A DNA stretch of 8,752 bases from Methanobacteriota archaeon (GTDB taxonomy: Archaea > Hydrothermarchaeota > Hydrothermarchaeia > Hydrothermarchaeales > SZUA-236), in the NCBI GenBank assembly GCA_003230355.1, contig QIDD01000028.1, forward strand, positions 1 through 8,752, written 5' to 3'. Each line of letters starts with the position of its first letter. The stretch's first letter is position 1. A program made the translations under genes and the position numbers. The notes below the pieces were generated by a model that saw nothing but the letters and a program-made list of their open reading frames with translations, was not told the origin of the DNA and did no database searches. Positions 1 to 8,396 of this stretch are shown piece after piece.

Positions 1-2
1 CA

Positions 3-266
3 GTAGGCGGAACAATATCTGCTGAAAACTTCCTTTTGATCTTCACATTCTTCTCAGTCTCCAGGCTCATCCCCACAGGGCTCCCAGAATTTGTGGGCTC
101 AAAAGAAGCGATACTTGCAGCGCTTTACGCTGCATCAGGTCTGCCGGTTTCAACAAGCGTTGCCGTAATCATACTCATCCGGCTTGCAACACAGCTCTGG
201 ATGATACTGCTCGGAGGCGCTGTGACACTTCAGCTTGGATTTGAAGGATTCAGAGAAAAAACTTAA
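3..266 (+). CDS. C-terminal end of a flippase-like / lysylphosphatidylglycerol synthase TM family membrane protein (5' end outside window)
   Basis: The frame is open from base 3 to a TAA at 264-266 and shows the last 87 or so residues of a hydrophobic protein. Visible are a hydrophobic stretch (LLIFTFFSVSRLIPTGLPEF), the segment GSKEAILAALYAASGLP, and a final membrane helix (VAVIILIRLATQLWMILLGG) followed by a short polar tail. The order 'P-x-G-x-x-E/G ... EA-hydrophobic-GLP ... hydrophobic-R-hydrophobic-GG' is typical of the C-terminal end of the LPG_synthase_TM / UPF0104 family. These are multi-pass proteins related to the flippase domain of MprF, and archaeal members have mostly unknown substrates. 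The TTG at 36 is internal, because the frame continues unbroken to the window edge. The gene converges on the radical SAM gene and their stop codons overlap by 4 bp. Family assignment is by pattern; the substrate is unknown. Confidence 0.7.
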   Translation, partial: VGGTISAENFLLIFTFFSVSRLIPTGLPEFVGSKEAILAALYAASGLPVSTSVAVIILIRLATQLWMILLGGAVTLQLGFEGFREKT

Positions 267-2440
267 CCCTTTCGCCCTCTGATGGTAACAGAATAAAAAC
301 TGATTCCCTCTTCTTTTTTCCAGAGCTGGTTTTTTTCAGTTACGATGTTTATAAAGCCGGCGTTTTTCAATCCGTTTATAAACTGTTTTTTTGTGAGCGC
401 GCCCGATATGCAGCCTGACCAGAGCACCGTATCCCGCTTCATATCCTCCGGCACTTCTGCGTCTGAAACAATGTCGGAAATCGAGAATCTGCCGCCTGGA
501 GAAAGAACCCTGAAAATTTCAGAAAAAACCTTTCTCTTTTCAGGCGAAAGGTTGATGACACAGTTCGAGATAACCAGATCCATTGATTCGGATTCCACCG
601 GCAAATTTTCAAGCAGCCCCTTTCGAAACTCAACAACATCATAACCAAGCTGTTCTGCCATTTTCAGCTTGTTGGCATCGGCCTGTTTCAGCATTTCATC
701 TGTCATGTCCACGCCCACCACCCTGCCAGTGGGGCCGACCTTTTTTGCCGCGATGAAGCAGTCGATTCCTCCGCCTGAGCCAAGGTCCAGCACCCGCTCA
801 CCCACGTTTAGGCTTGCAAAGGCAGTAGGATTTCCGCATCCATAGGAGATAGCGATTGTATTTGTAGGCAGACCGGAAAGCTCGGAATCCGTGTATCCTG
901 TGGGACAGCAAAGCTCAGATTCAGGGTTGAGAGCTGCATTGCTATAACGCTTCATTGTTGCCTCGCGCTCAGACCCAGAAACATCTAAAACACAGGTGCA
1001 TCTGAAAGGAACAACTACACTGCCACCATCAGTTGAACGGCAACCAGCCGTTGCACACCCTTCACCGCCAGCCATTCCACCGAGAAACTCAGGCATCCCG
1101 GATCCATTGGGCCGAATACCCGAAATCATACCTTCAACAAGCATCTCCCGGATAACACTGCAATAGGGGTCTCTCGCCGAAAGCACCCTGCCTTCACTAT
1201 TATAATATGCCTGGCATCTGCATCCGCCTCCGCAGAAAAACCGAAACATGCAATCCCTGCATCCTTCAAGATCAACCACACTAAGCCCCCTGAAATCCTT
1301 TAGCTCCTCTGAACCCCGCCAGACCATTTCAACCCCGCTTGAAACAGTTCCGCAGACAAAATCCGTATCTCCAACCATGGAGGGGCATGGATAGACATCA
1401 CCATTTGAACCTATACTAAGGGAGTTTACGCCTGCATGGCAGCCGTCGATCTTTGCACCGGGGTTGGCGCCCACTCGCGCCTTGATAACATCCCAGTTAT
1501 CGTTTTTCGCGCCCCTCTTATTCAGCCCGCGCATGAGAGCGGCAAGATCAGTTATATCTGCTGCTACATTGTTTTCCCTGGCCCGGCCGCGCAGATGCAC
1601 CCAGAGAATGTGGTGACATACATCGCCCCTGGTTCTGAGCTGCTCATTAAGGCCCTGGATTTCGCCAAGATTATGCTTTGTAGCCGTGGAGGTAACGATT
1701 GTTCTCACACCTGCAGCGATCAATCTGTCAACAGCCTGAGACGCCAAAACGAAGCTTCCAGAGCCGCGTACATAGTCGTTGATCTCTGGGCTTGCAGCTT
1801 CAAGACTCACCTGGATCGTAAGCCCTGGAAGAGATGCCAGCCGCATCACCCGCGCTTCATCGAGCAGGGTTCCATTGGTCAAGATCACAAGTTCAAGCCC
1901 AAGCTCGACCAAAACATATTCTGCCAGATCAAAGAGGTCTTCTCTCAGAAAAGGCTCGCCGCCAGTGATAAAAACCCGCTTCAAACCAAGCGGCAAAGCC
2001 CCCTTTATGATCAGCTTCCAATCATCTAAAGTCAGCTCCCTATCATCACCTTTCGCGTCGGCATCGACAAGGCAGTGATTACACCTGAGATTACATCGAT
2101 TGGTAAGATATATCCAGATCTCCTCAAGCGGCCCGCCGTCCAGATACTCGGCCCTCCCTGAGTAGGCCTTTTCAATAAAAGGCGCATCAGATATTATTCC
2201 TCGGCTCACCCCTTCATCAAAAAAGGCGCACGCATCCTCAACAGAAACATCCAGCCCAGAAGCACGGCAAATATCCTCAACCCTGCGCTCACCATTGCAA
2301 AGCGAAAGAAGACTGGAGCCCTCAGGATTGACTGCCACCCAGTTTGGAGACTCAGCATCAATTAGAAGAATCGCATCCGCTTTTACAAGACGATGAAGCC
2401 GCGGCGCAAAGGGAACGGAGTTCGAATCCATTACATCCAC
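263..2440 (-). CDS. PqqD-like / radical SAM-SPASM / ArsM-like methyltransferase fusion protein
   Basis: This 725-residue protein joins modules usually found apart. Residues ~10-90 resemble the PqqD/RRE domain, which binds peptide substrates. Residues ~105-300 are a radical SAM core with the CX3CX2C cluster motif (C116, C120, C123) and GGEP at 160-163. Residues ~330-430 are a SPASM domain with the usual auxiliary-cluster spacing: C334, C352, then C394-x2-C397-x5-C403-x3-C407, then C427. A linker (~440-490) carries C462, C467, C481 and C483. Residues ~495-725 are an ArsM-like class I methyltransferase with SAM motif VLDLGSGGG (~550). Its cysteines C511/C512 (CCPTGY), C535 (YGCGNP), C627 (SNCVINL) and C677 (SGCISGA) match the arsenite-binding set of ArsM. 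Predicted to be cytosolic and oxygen-sensitive. Possible roles are synthesis of a complex organoarsenical or maturation of a peptide; neither is shown. The start is GTG at 2440; ATG at 2431 (codon 4) is an equally good alternative, and neither has a strong ribosome binding site. Confidence 0.9.
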   Translation of the reverse strand: MDVMDSNSVPFAPRLHRLVKADAILLIDAESPNWVAVNPEGSSLLSLCNGERRVEDICRASGLDVSVEDACAFFDEGVSRGIISDAPFIEKAYSGRAEYLDGGPLEEIWIYLTNRCNLRCNHCLVDADAKGDDRELTLDDWKLIIKGALPLGLKRVFITGGEPFLREDLFDLAEYVLVELGLELVILTNGTLLDEARVMRLASLPGLTIQVSLEAASPEINDYVRGSGSFVLASQAVDRLIAAGVRTIVTSTATKHNLGEIQGLNEQLRTRGDVCHHILWVHLRGRARENNVAADITDLAALMRGLNKRGAKNDNWDVIKARVGANPGAKIDGCHAGVNSLSIGSNGDVYPCPSMVGDTDFVCGTVSSGVEMVWRGSEELKDFRGLSVVDLEGCRDCMFRFFCGGGCRCQAYYNSEGRVLSARDPYCSVIREMLVEGMISGIRPNGSGMPEFLGGMAGGEGCATAGCRSTDGGSVVVPFRCTCVLDVSGSEREATMKRYSNAALNPESELCCPTGYTDSELSGLPTNTIAISYGCGNPTAFASLNVGERVLDLGSGGGIDCFIAAKKVGPTGRVVGVDMTDEMLKQADANKLKMAEQLGYDVVEFRKGLLENLPVESESMDLVISNCVINLSPEKRKVFSEIFRVLSPGGRFSISDIVSDAEVPEDMKRDTVLWSGCISGALTKKQFINGLKNAGFINIVTEKNQLWKKEEGISFYSVTIRGRKG

Positions 2441-2442
2441 AT

Positions 2443-2480
2443 GTAAAAATATTAGTTAAAAAATAATAAAGAAAAAAAGA
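2443..2480 (-). terminator. T-rich transcription end after the cytochrome gene
   Basis: On the minus strand, just after the cytochrome stop codon, there is a run of seven T (2478-2472) and a second run of six T (2463-2458) in an AT-rich stretch with no hairpin. Archaeal RNA polymerase commonly terminates at such oligo-T tracts. The whole gap to the next gene is only 55 bp. Confidence 0.5.
2456..2471 (-). promoter_or_regulatory. possible weak TATA element for the radical SAM gene
   Basis: The minus-strand stretch TTTATTATTTTTTAAC is centred about 25 bases before the GTG start. It could serve a leaderless or near-leaderless transcript, which would fit the lack of a ribosome binding site. It overlaps the T-rich tract, so the same bases may simply be a terminator, or the gene may be read from upstream. 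The call is tentative. Confidence 0.25.
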
Positions 2481-2495
2481 GAGTTGGGCAGGAGT

Positions 2496-3230
2496 TTAAA
2501 CCTGACCCAATTGCTCAGTCTTCACCTGATGCACCTCAATTATTCCGCCGGTATGACAGGTTGTGCATTTTTTGCCAGCAAGCTCAACATGGACAGTAAT
2601 GTAATTTCCGTCCTCAGGATGAAACTTGCAGTTCTGGCAAACAAGGACTTGACCTGCACTCGTATCGGCCTGTGGAATAACCATCTCAATACCGGTCCCA
2701 TGACAGTCCGAACATTTGACAGCGCCTGAATCCAGCTTCTGTTTATGGATGGCGTGTGGCACCCTCTTATCTATATTTAGAATACCGTTAATTCCCACAC
2801 TCTCATCAAAGGTTATGTCAGAGAGCGGTGTTAGCTGTTCGTCTGCGCTCCATGGCGGGCCAAGTTCACCGTGACAGTCCACACATGTCCTTCTGCGCTT
2901 TCCATCGCGTTCATCGATTTTCATGATGGTCTGTGGCACATGGAATTCCTTGGTCTGACCGATCTCGTGACACAAGAGACAGTTCACTTCTTCGCCGCGG
3001 AGTAGAGCGGCAACATTTTTGGTATCTGACCCTGTGCCAACAGACTGAGCCTGCTGCTCACGCGCAGCTGCTGCTTCTGCCTTGACATCTTGAATGCTAG
3101 TCTGAAGCTCGGTTATCTTCGCTTCCTTGGCATCAAGGTCTCCCTGAAACTGGGATACTCCAACCAGATATGAAAGACCTGCAGCGGCGATCAAAACCAG
3201 AGCCAATACCACCAACGATTTCTTATCCAT
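2496..3230 (-). CDS. membrane-anchored multiheme c-type cytochrome (4 CXXCH + 1 CXXCK)
   Basis: This 244-residue protein starts with MDKK and one strong hydrophobic segment (~6-27). No obvious cleavage site is seen, so it is probably an N-terminal anchor with the rest outside the membrane. A likely coiled coil follows (~28-62, rich in A, E, K and Q). The haem part has CLLCH (C84-H88), CVDCH (C116-H120), CSDCH (C163-H167), CQNCK (C188-K192) and CTTCH (C212-H216). Candidate distal ligands include H97, H149, H152, H194, H204 and H224. The fourth site has Lys where His is expected, with a His two residues later. No enzymatic domain is recognisable; the likely role is electron transfer on the outer face of the membrane. 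The ATG at 3230 has a strong ribosome binding site (GAGGTGA, seven bases upstream). A TATA box right after atpD points to separate transcription from the ATPase genes. Confidence 0.88.
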   Translation of the reverse strand: MDKKSLVVLALVLIAAAGLSYLVGVSQFQGDLDAKEAKITELQTSIQDVKAEAAAAREQQAQSVGTGSDTKNVAALLRGEEVNCLLCHEIGQTKEFHVPQTIMKIDERDGKRRRTCVDCHGELGPPWSADEQLTPLSDITFDESVGINGILNIDKRVPHAIHKQKLDSGAVKCSDCHGTGIEMVIPQADTSAGQVLVCQNCKFHPEDGNYITVHVELAGKKCTTCHTGGIIEVHQVKTEQLGQV

Positions 3231-3275
3231 TAAAATTCACCTCGTAGTGTTTTCCCGCATTTAGTTAAATTTATT

Positions 3276-3284
3276 GATATAAAG
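3276..3284 (-). promoter_or_regulatory. TATA box of the cytochrome gene
   Basis: CTTTATATC on the minus strand is a good archaeal TATA match. It lies only 3 bases past the atpD stop codon and about 50 bases before the cytochrome ATG. Transcription would be expected to start near 3250-3256, giving a leader of roughly 20-25 bases that contains the GAGGTGA ribosome binding site. It suggests the cytochrome can be expressed independently of the ATP synthase cluster. Confidence 0.6.
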
Positions 3285-3287
3285 CCT

Positions 3288-3926
3288 TTACCCTTCATCC
3301 ATAAGCGCCTTTATCCGTTTCAGCTTGAAGAAGTTCTCCCGCTCCATCTCATCAAGGCGCATCTTGATATACTTTACAGTTGCGTCAAGCCGGGGCAGCA
3401 CTATGTTTTCCAGCGCGTTTACACGGCGCTTGGTCTTCTCAATCTCGTCCACCAGGAGTCGAATCGTCATCTCAACCTCAGCCTGAACTGCAATGAGGCC
3501 AATGGCTTCTTCAAAAAGACGTGCTGCCTCATCCACCTGCGCCGATGTGTCACGGATGCTGTAGCCCCGCTCCAGCAGGCTGCGCTTCTCAACCGTTATA
3601 TCGAGAACCGGCACCTGAATGCCCATGATGTTTCGAGACTTTATCTGAAGCGAAGTGGAAGGCTTTACTGCAAGAGACGCTTCAGCAACCCGAAGTGAGC
3701 CCATAGTAGCTTGTGCTATTGTTAGAGCGCGATAGGCTTCTTTCAGCTTGTTTTCAGCATTCTTTCGAGCGCCCTTCGCCTCCTCAACAATCTCGAAAAA
3801 CTCCATAATCAGGGCGTCTCGCTTCTCCTTAAGCAGGTTATGCCCTTTTTCAGCGAGCTTCACCTTAGTCTTGAGCTTGAGAAGCTCCATTCGAGTGGGA
3901 TTTACACTCTCCAGTTTCTCGGCCAT
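3288..3926 (-). CDS. atpD: A-type ATP synthase subunit D (central stalk)
   Basis: The product has 212 residues, the usual size for V/A-type subunit D, with the family's opening pattern ([20 protein letters not shown]). Two long helical coiled-coil segments (~10-80 and ~125-205) form the rotor shaft inside the A3B3 head. Between them lies a short globular loop around MGIQVPVLD (~101-109). It pairs with subunit F. The ATG at 3926 is 10 bases after the atpB stop; GGAG at the end of atpB and a GGTAAAGG stretch before the ATG can act as ribosome binding site. This is the last gene of the cluster, and the next gene has its own promoter. Confidence 0.95.
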   Translation of the reverse strand: MAEKLESVNPTRMELLKLKTKVKLAEKGHNLLKEKRDALIMEFFEIVEEAKGARKNAENKLKEAYRALTIAQATMGSLRVAEASLAVKPSTSLQIKSRNIMGIQVPVLDITVEKRSLLERGYSIRDTSAQVDEAARLFEEAIGLIAVQAEVEMTIRLLVDEIEKTKRRVNALENIVLPRLDATVKYIKMRLDEMERENFFKLKRIKALMDEG

Positions 3927-3936
3927 AAGCCTTTAC

Positions 3937-5352
3937 CTACTCCTTATCTGACGCCTCTTTAGCACCTTCTTTATATGCGGGATGATATTTTTTGATATAG
4001 TCTGCTCCGATCCGCTTGAGATCGCGCTCAGGTAGAATGCTGAGCAGCCGCCAGCCAATTTCAAGGGTCCTTTCAATAGAACGGTCTTCATCACGGTCCT
4101 GTGTTACAAACTCCTTTTCAAAACGGTCCGAAAACTCAAGGAAACGCTTGTCACGATCGGTTAGCGCTTCTTCACCAACGATTGCAACCAGGTTTCGCAG
4201 GTCCCGGCCCTCAGCATAGGCAGAATAGAGCTGGTCAGAAACGTTCGCATGGTCGTCACGCGTTCGCTCGCCGCCGATACCGCCCTTCATAAGCCGTGAA
4301 AGACTTGGAAGAACATCCACTGGAGGATAGATACCCCGCCTGTGCAGATCCCTGGAAAGCACAAACTGACCCTCGGTGATATAGCCGGTGAGATCAGGAA
4401 TTGGATGAGTAATATCATCGTCGGGCATAGATAGAATCGGCATCTGTGTAATCGTTCCAGGCTTGTCCTTCATCCTGCCCGCCCGTTCATAGAGCGTGGA
4501 AAGATCCGTGTACATGTAACCGGGATACCCACGTCTGCCAGGCACCTCACTGCGCGCAGCCGCAATCTCCCGAAGCGCCTCACAGTAATTTGTCATATCA
4601 GTCAGGATGACTAACACATGCATTCCAAGCTCAAAGGCAAAGTACTCTGCCGTTGTAAGGGCAAGCCTTGGCGTGATGATACGCTCGATTGCCGGGTCGT
4701 TTGCAAGGTTCAGAAAGGCTGTAACCTTTTCAAGCGCGCCTGTGCGCTCAAAATCTTTCATGAAAAAGCTTGCCTCTTCAAAGGTGATGCCCATAGCCGC
4801 GAAGACCACGGAAAATTCTTCTCCCTCACCAAGAACCTTTGCCTGCCTGGCTATCTGCGCCGCAAGCTCGTTATGAGTCAAGCCTGAGCCGGAAAAGATA
4901 GGGAGCTTCTGACCGCGTACAAGTGTGTTCATACCGTCGATTGTGGAGATGCCTGTCTGGATAAACTCACGGGGAAACTCACGTGCCGTGGGGTTCATGG
5001 GCGCGCCGTGGATGTCACGGAAAGCGTCAGGCAATATCTCAGGCCGCTTGTCAATAGGCTGGCCTGTTCCATCAAATATGCGCCCCAACATCTCACGTGC
5101 AACAGGGAGCTTTATCGGATCGCCGGTGAAACGCACACGGGTCCGGGCCGTGTCAATTCCCTTTGTGCCCTCGAAGACCTGGATAACCGCCCTGGGCCCA
5201 TCGATCTCCAGCACCTGGCCGCGCCGTTTTTCATCGCTGGAAAGCCTGATATCCACAAGCTCACCATAGCCTGCTCCTTCCACTCCCTCCACAATCATAA
5301 GCGGTCCCGCGACCTCGGTTACTGATGTATATTCTTTAAGTTGAAGCGCCAT
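3937..5352 (-). CDS. atpB: A-type ATP synthase subunit B (non-catalytic/regulatory)
   Basis: The product is 471 residues, normal for the family. It belongs to the P-loop ATPase fold but has the degenerate nucleotide loop of archaeal B subunits ([17 protein letters not shown], ~154-170) instead of GxxxxGKT. This marks it as the non-catalytic partner of AtpA in the A3B3 head. PSLSRLM (349-355) carries the conserved Arg (R353) that reaches into the catalytic site of the neighbouring A subunit. The N-terminal beta-barrel (~1-75) and C-terminal helical part are complete. The ATG at 5352 is preceded by AGGTGA at a spacing of seven bases, and that site overlaps the last codon and stop of atpA, indicating translational coupling. 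Confidence 0.96.
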   Translation of the reverse strand: MALQLKEYTSVTEVAGPLMIVEGVEGAGYGELVDIRLSSDEKRRGQVLEIDGPRAVIQVFEGTKGIDTARTRVRFTGDPIKLPVAREMLGRIFDGTGQPIDKRPEILPDAFRDIHGAPMNPTAREFPREFIQTGISTIDGMNTLVRGQKLPIFSGSGLTHNELAAQIARQAKVLGEGEEFSVVFAAMGITFEEASFFMKDFERTGALEKVTAFLNLANDPAIERIITPRLALTTAEYFAFELGMHVLVILTDMTNYCEALREIAAARSEVPGRRGYPGYMYTDLSTLYERAGRMKDKPGTITQMPILSMPDDDITHPIPDLTGYITEGQFVLSRDLHRRGIYPPVDVLPSLSRLMKGGIGGERTRDDHANVSDQLYSAYAEGRDLRNLVAIVGEEALTDRDKRFLEFSDRFEKEFVTQDRDEDRSIERTLEIGWRLLSILPERDLKRIGADYIKKYHPAYKEGAKEASDKE

Positions 5353-5359
5353 CTCCTCT

Positions 5360-7132
5360 TCACCTCTCCACGTATTTATCTACAAGCGAACGAATCTCTT
5401 CGTTCAACGCCTTTTTAATCTCAACAATCTTTGCCTCAAACTCATCTTCAGGCACAAACTTCAGCCTCGCAATCTCACCGATCGTTGCGAGATCGGTAAT
5501 GTCCTTTGCAGGAATATTGCGTGAAACCGCGTCGTCCGCGCGGTTATAAAACTCGATCATCAGATTCAGCATCTCAAACTGCTTTTTCGGGCTGCAATAG
5601 GTGTCAATCTCATGGAATGCGTTTTGCTGCAGGAAATCCTCCCGAATCATGCGGGCAGCCTCAAGAACAAGCCTCTCACGATCTGGAAGCGCGTCCTCAC
5701 CAACAAGCTGCACGATCTCTTTTAGCTCCGACTCCTTCTGCAAAAGTGCCATGGACTTGTCACGCAGCTCACGCCACATGCTTGATATCTCATCACTCCA
5801 CCAGGGCTCCACCGCATCCATATAGAGTGAATATGACCTGAGCCAGTTGATCGAGGGGAAATGCCGTCTGTCCGCAAGCGACGCGTCAAGAGCCCAGAAA
5901 ACCTTTGTGATCCGAAGCGTGTTCTGCGTCACAGGCTCAGAGAAATCACCACCCGGCGGCGACACAGCACCTATCATGGTAAGGCTTCCCTCACGTCCAT
6001 CGCTGCCCAGGGCTGTGACCCTGCCAGCCCGCTCATAAAACTCTGCAAGACGAGAAGCCAGATAAGCTGGATATCCTTCTTCACCAGGCATCTCTTCAAG
6101 CCGACCTGAAATCTCACGCATAGCCTCAGCCCACCGCGAGGTGGAGTCAGCCATAAGCGCTACATTATAGCCCATGTCACGATAATACTCGGCAATAGTT
6201 GCACCGGTGTAAATCGAAGCGTCACGCGCCGCAACCGGCATGTTGGATGTGTTTGCGATTAGAACTGTTCGCTCCATCAATGGTTTACCGGTCTTCGGGT
6301 CTTCAAGATTGGGGAACTCTTCGAGAACCTCTGTCATCTCATTTCCGCGCTCGCCGCAGCCTACATAAACAATTACATCGGCGTCAGCCCACTTGGCAAG
6401 CTGATGCTGGCTCACAGTTTTGCCAGCACCGAATGGACCGGGAATCGCAGCTGTCCCGCCTTTTGCAAGCGGGAAAAAGGTGTCAAAAATCCGCTGACCC
6501 GAAAGAAGGGGCACAGTAGGATCAAGCTTCTCCTTGTAGGGTCTGCCGATTCGCACAGGCCACTTCTGCAGCATGGAAATCTCTGTTTTCCCGCTTTCAG
6601 TCTTAAGTGTGACAATCATCTCTTCAATAGTGTAATCGCCGGACTTGGCAACGCTAAGCACTTCGCCGGAAACACCGGGTGGAACCATAACCTTGTGCCT
6701 GATAACCTCTGTTTCCGGAACCTCGCCAAGAATGTCGCCAGACTCAACCTTGTCACCTTTCTTCACAACAGGCGTAAAACTCCATTTCTCAGTTCTTGAA
6801 AGACTTGGCACATCCACACCGCGCTCGATAAAATCACCGGTCTGCTCCTTGATCTTTTCCAGAGGACGCTGAATACCATCATAGATCATCCGAAGAAGAC
6901 CCGGACCAAGCTCAACAGAAAGCGCGGCGCCTGAGCCTTCCACCACTCCACCAGGCTTCATTCCAACAGTCTCCTCATAAACCTGGATAACCGCTCTGTT
7001 CTCTTCTAGCTCGATGATCTCACCGATAAGCCTCTCATCCCCAACCCTAACCACTTCATACATCTGCGAACCCTTCATGCCATCCGCAGTGATAACAGGA
7101 CCAGCAATCTTTGAAATACTTCCTTTAACCAA
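5360..7132 (-). CDS. atpA: A-type ATP synthase subunit A (catalytic)
   Basis: This is the ATP-hydrolysing/synthesising subunit of the head. With the start used here it has 590 residues, typical of the family. It shows an N-terminal beta-barrel ([13 protein letters not shown]), the extra domain peculiar to A subunits (~100-190, with [13 protein letters not shown]), the Walker A loop GPFGAGKT (232-239), the catalytic Glu in GERGNE (E261), [19 protein letters not shown] and the [13 protein letters not shown] motif. There is no intein at the P-loop, unlike some archaeal homologues. The frame is open upstream to a TTG at 7165, but the TTG at 7132 is preferred: GAGGTGATT lies just before it, it is 10 bases after the atpF stop, and the protein then begins with the conserved [12 protein letters not shown]. 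The TTG start may keep translation modest. Confidence 0.95.
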   Translation of the reverse strand: MVKGSISKIAGPVITADGMKGSQMYEVVRVGDERLIGEIIELEENRAVIQVYEETVGMKPGGVVEGSGAALSVELGPGLLRMIYDGIQRPLEKIKEQTGDFIERGVDVPSLSRTEKWSFTPVVKKGDKVESGDILGEVPETEVIRHKVMVPPGVSGEVLSVAKSGDYTIEEMIVTLKTESGKTEISMLQKWPVRIGRPYKEKLDPTVPLLSGQRIFDTFFPLAKGGTAAIPGPFGAGKTVSQHQLAKWADADVIVYVGCGERGNEMTEVLEEFPNLEDPKTGKPLMERTVLIANTSNMPVAARDASIYTGATIAEYYRDMGYNVALMADSTSRWAEAMREISGRLEEMPGEEGYPAYLASRLAEFYERAGRVTALGSDGREGSLTMIGAVSPPGGDFSEPVTQNTLRITKVFWALDASLADRRHFPSINWLRSYSLYMDAVEPWWSDEISSMWRELRDKSMALLQKESELKEIVQLVGEDALPDRERLVLEAARMIREDFLQQNAFHEIDTYCSPKKQFEMLNLMIEFYNRADDAVSRNIPAKDITDLATIGEIARLKFVPEDEFEAKIVEIKKALNEEIRSLVDKYVER

Positions 7133-7135
7133 GCC

Positions 7136-7144
7136 AATCACCTC
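7136..7144 (-). promoter_or_regulatory. ribosome binding site that decides the atpA start
   Basis: GAGGTGATT on the minus strand is a near-complete match to the 16S rRNA 3' end and lies just before the TTG at 7132. It overlaps the atpF stop codon. It argues against the longer reading of atpA from 7165, which would overlap atpF and place this site inside the coding region. Confidence 0.65.
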
Positions 7145-7460
7145 AGTATTTAATCTCAATTCCAACCGCTTTTTTCACAAGCGCTCTAATCGGATCCATC
7201 CTTTCGTCAAAAAAGCCCTTAGAATCAGGTATAGCAACGATCATGGGCGTAACCCTTTTTTCAGTAAGCCTTTTGATCTCATCATCTATTTCTTCATACA
7301 GCTTTTCAGTAATTATTATAAGCCCAGCCTCTTTGTCTTTGAAAAGCTCTTTAAGAATCGGCAGCGCATCCTTTCCACCCTCTACTTCAAAGCCTTTGCT
7401 TACGCCTGCAAGCCTGAAGCCTGTTACAGTGGAGTGGTCCGCGATAACTGATATATTCAT
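7143..7460 (-). CDS. atpF: A-type ATP synthase subunit F (central stalk)
   Basis: The product is 105 residues, usual for the family. It opens with [20 protein letters not shown], the typical first strand and glycine turn of archaeal/V-type F. It continues with [13 protein letters not shown] and [13 protein letters not shown], the later strands of its small Rossmann-like fold. It binds subunit D and helps couple the rotor to the catalytic head. The ATG at 7460 overlaps the atpE stop in an ATGA arrangement. In most archaeal operons atpC lies at exactly this junction; here nothing intervenes. GAGGCG about nine bases upstream may serve as ribosome binding site. Confidence 0.93.
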   Translation of the reverse strand: MNISVIADHSTVTGFRLAGVSKGFEVEGGKDALPILKELFKDKEAGLIIITEKLYEEIDDEIKRLTEKRVTPMIVAIPDSKGFFDERMDPIRALVKKAVGIEIKY

Positions 7461-8071
7461 GAAAACAGCGCCTCGGCAACCTTTAGTCTGAGACTGGGCC
7501 TTAGAAGCTCAAGACGATTTTTGAATGTTGAATCAATCTCAAACTTTCCGCCGCCGCCCTTCACAATCACTCCAGGCCCGATAGCAGCGGTTGAAACACT
7601 GATCTTGGTGTCAACGCCGGTAGCTGCTTTAACCTCTTTTTCAATAGTCTTAACCGCCTTTGAAACCGTCTTTTCATCAGCGCTTCGGACAATAACTTCC
7701 AGCTCACCGCCGCCAAGCTCAACACATGTGTCACGCGTAAGAGCTGTGAGAACACCGGCGTAGCCTTTACCAGCCGCAATCTTTTCAAGCTCAGACTCAG
7801 CCTGGTCAAAAGCCAGATTTATCAACCGCTCCTTAGATTCTAGAATAATCGTTCGCGCCTTAATATTCGATTCAGCAACTATCTTCTTACGTGTCTGATC
7901 AGACGTCTTCTCAGCATCAGAAACCAGCCGATCCCTTGCAGCCTCACCCTTACGCCGGGATGCTTCAAGCTTCCCCCGTGACTCAGCTCTGGCCTGCTCA
8001 ATAATCTCAGCAGACTTGGCCTCAGCGTCCTCAAGGATCTTGGAAGTTATCTTGTCAACATTATCCACCAT
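7457..8071 (-). CDS. atpE: A-type ATP synthase subunit E (peripheral stalk)
   Basis: The product is about 204 residues. The N-terminal half (~1-100) is a long charged helix with Ala, Glu, Lys and Arg in a coiled-coil pattern (KILEDAEAKSAEIIEQARAE). The C-terminal half is a small globular domain ending in a GPGVIVKGGGGKFEIDSTF stretch and FKNRLELLRPSLRLKVAEAL, as in V/A-type subunit E. It pairs with subunit H to form the peripheral stalks that hold the head still. The ATG at 8071 is preferred over the GTG at 8083: it lies one base after the atpH stop and has GGTGGTG upstream. It overlaps atpF by 4 bp at its end. Confidence 0.93.
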   Translation of the reverse strand: MVDNVDKITSKILEDAEAKSAEIIEQARAESRGKLEASRRKGEAARDRLVSDAEKTSDQTRKKIVAESNIKARTIILESKERLINLAFDQAESELEKIAAGKGYAGVLTALTRDTCVELGGGELEVIVRSADEKTVSKAVKTIEKEVKAATGVDTKISVSTAAIGPGVIVKGGGGKFEIDSTFKNRLELLRPSLRLKVAEALFS

Positions 8072-8072
8072 C

Positions 8073-8396
8073 TCAAACACCACCGATTTTCAGGACCGAG
8101 TCAACAATGAGTTTCACACCAGAGTCAAGTTTTTTCTCAGCCGCCGCTTCAAGCTTGGCCGCCTTCTTCTCCTCAACCGAGACAATCCCTTTAGCGTCTT
8201 TTGCGCCCTTGCCGGTGGCAGCATCGACAAGCTTCTCGGCGAGGGCCTTACCCTCAGCTTCAAGGTCAAGGACCGTTTGATGACCGTCGGAATCAGCCTT
8301 GTTTAGGATACTCGAAGCCTCTGCCTTAGCCTTGTCGATAATCCCCTCTGCCTCATCTTCTGTTCTTCTTACAAGTGTAAGTACGTCTTCTACCAT
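8073..8396 (-). CDS. atpH: A-type ATP synthase subunit H (peripheral stalk)
   Basis: The product is 107 residues from the ATG at 8396, within the family's usual size. It is almost entirely predicted helix, rich in Ala, Glu and Lys, beginning MVEDVLTLVRRTEDEAEGII, the usual opening of archaeal subunit H. It should form the right-handed coiled coil with subunit E. The frame is open further upstream to 8444 and has another ATG at 8402, but GGGTGGAT (8408-8401) is correctly spaced only for the ATG at 8396. First certain gene of the ATPase cluster. In most archaea atpI and atpK follow it; here atpE starts one base after its stop. Confidence 0.88.
   Translation of the reverse strand: MVEDVLTLVRRTEDEAEGIIDKAKAEASSILNKADSDGHQTVLDLEAEGKALAEKLVDAATGKGAKDAKGIVSVEEKKAAKLEAAAEKKLDSGVKLIVDSVLKIGGV

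Noticed and set aside
1436..2029. Long plus-strand open frame of 197 codons
   Set aside because: It is antisense to the radical SAM core, whose motifs are all in the minus-strand frame. The plus-strand translation has no recognisable domain and no ribosome binding site was noted.
2496..3230. Cytochrome as a nitrite reductase NrfA because of CXXCK
   Set aside because: At 244 residues it is about half the size of NrfA, the CXXCK is the fourth rather than the first haem site, and other NrfA active-site motifs are not seen.
5112..5294. Second minus-strand frame inside atpB, and similar frames inside atpA and atpE
   Set aside because: They lie wholly within genes with clear family motifs in another frame and show composition typical of shifted reading.
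7133..7165. Longer atpA beginning at the TTG at 7165
   Set aside because: It would overlap atpF, has no upstream ribosome binding site, and places a near-perfect ribosome binding site inside the coding region. The added eleven residues are not typical of the family.
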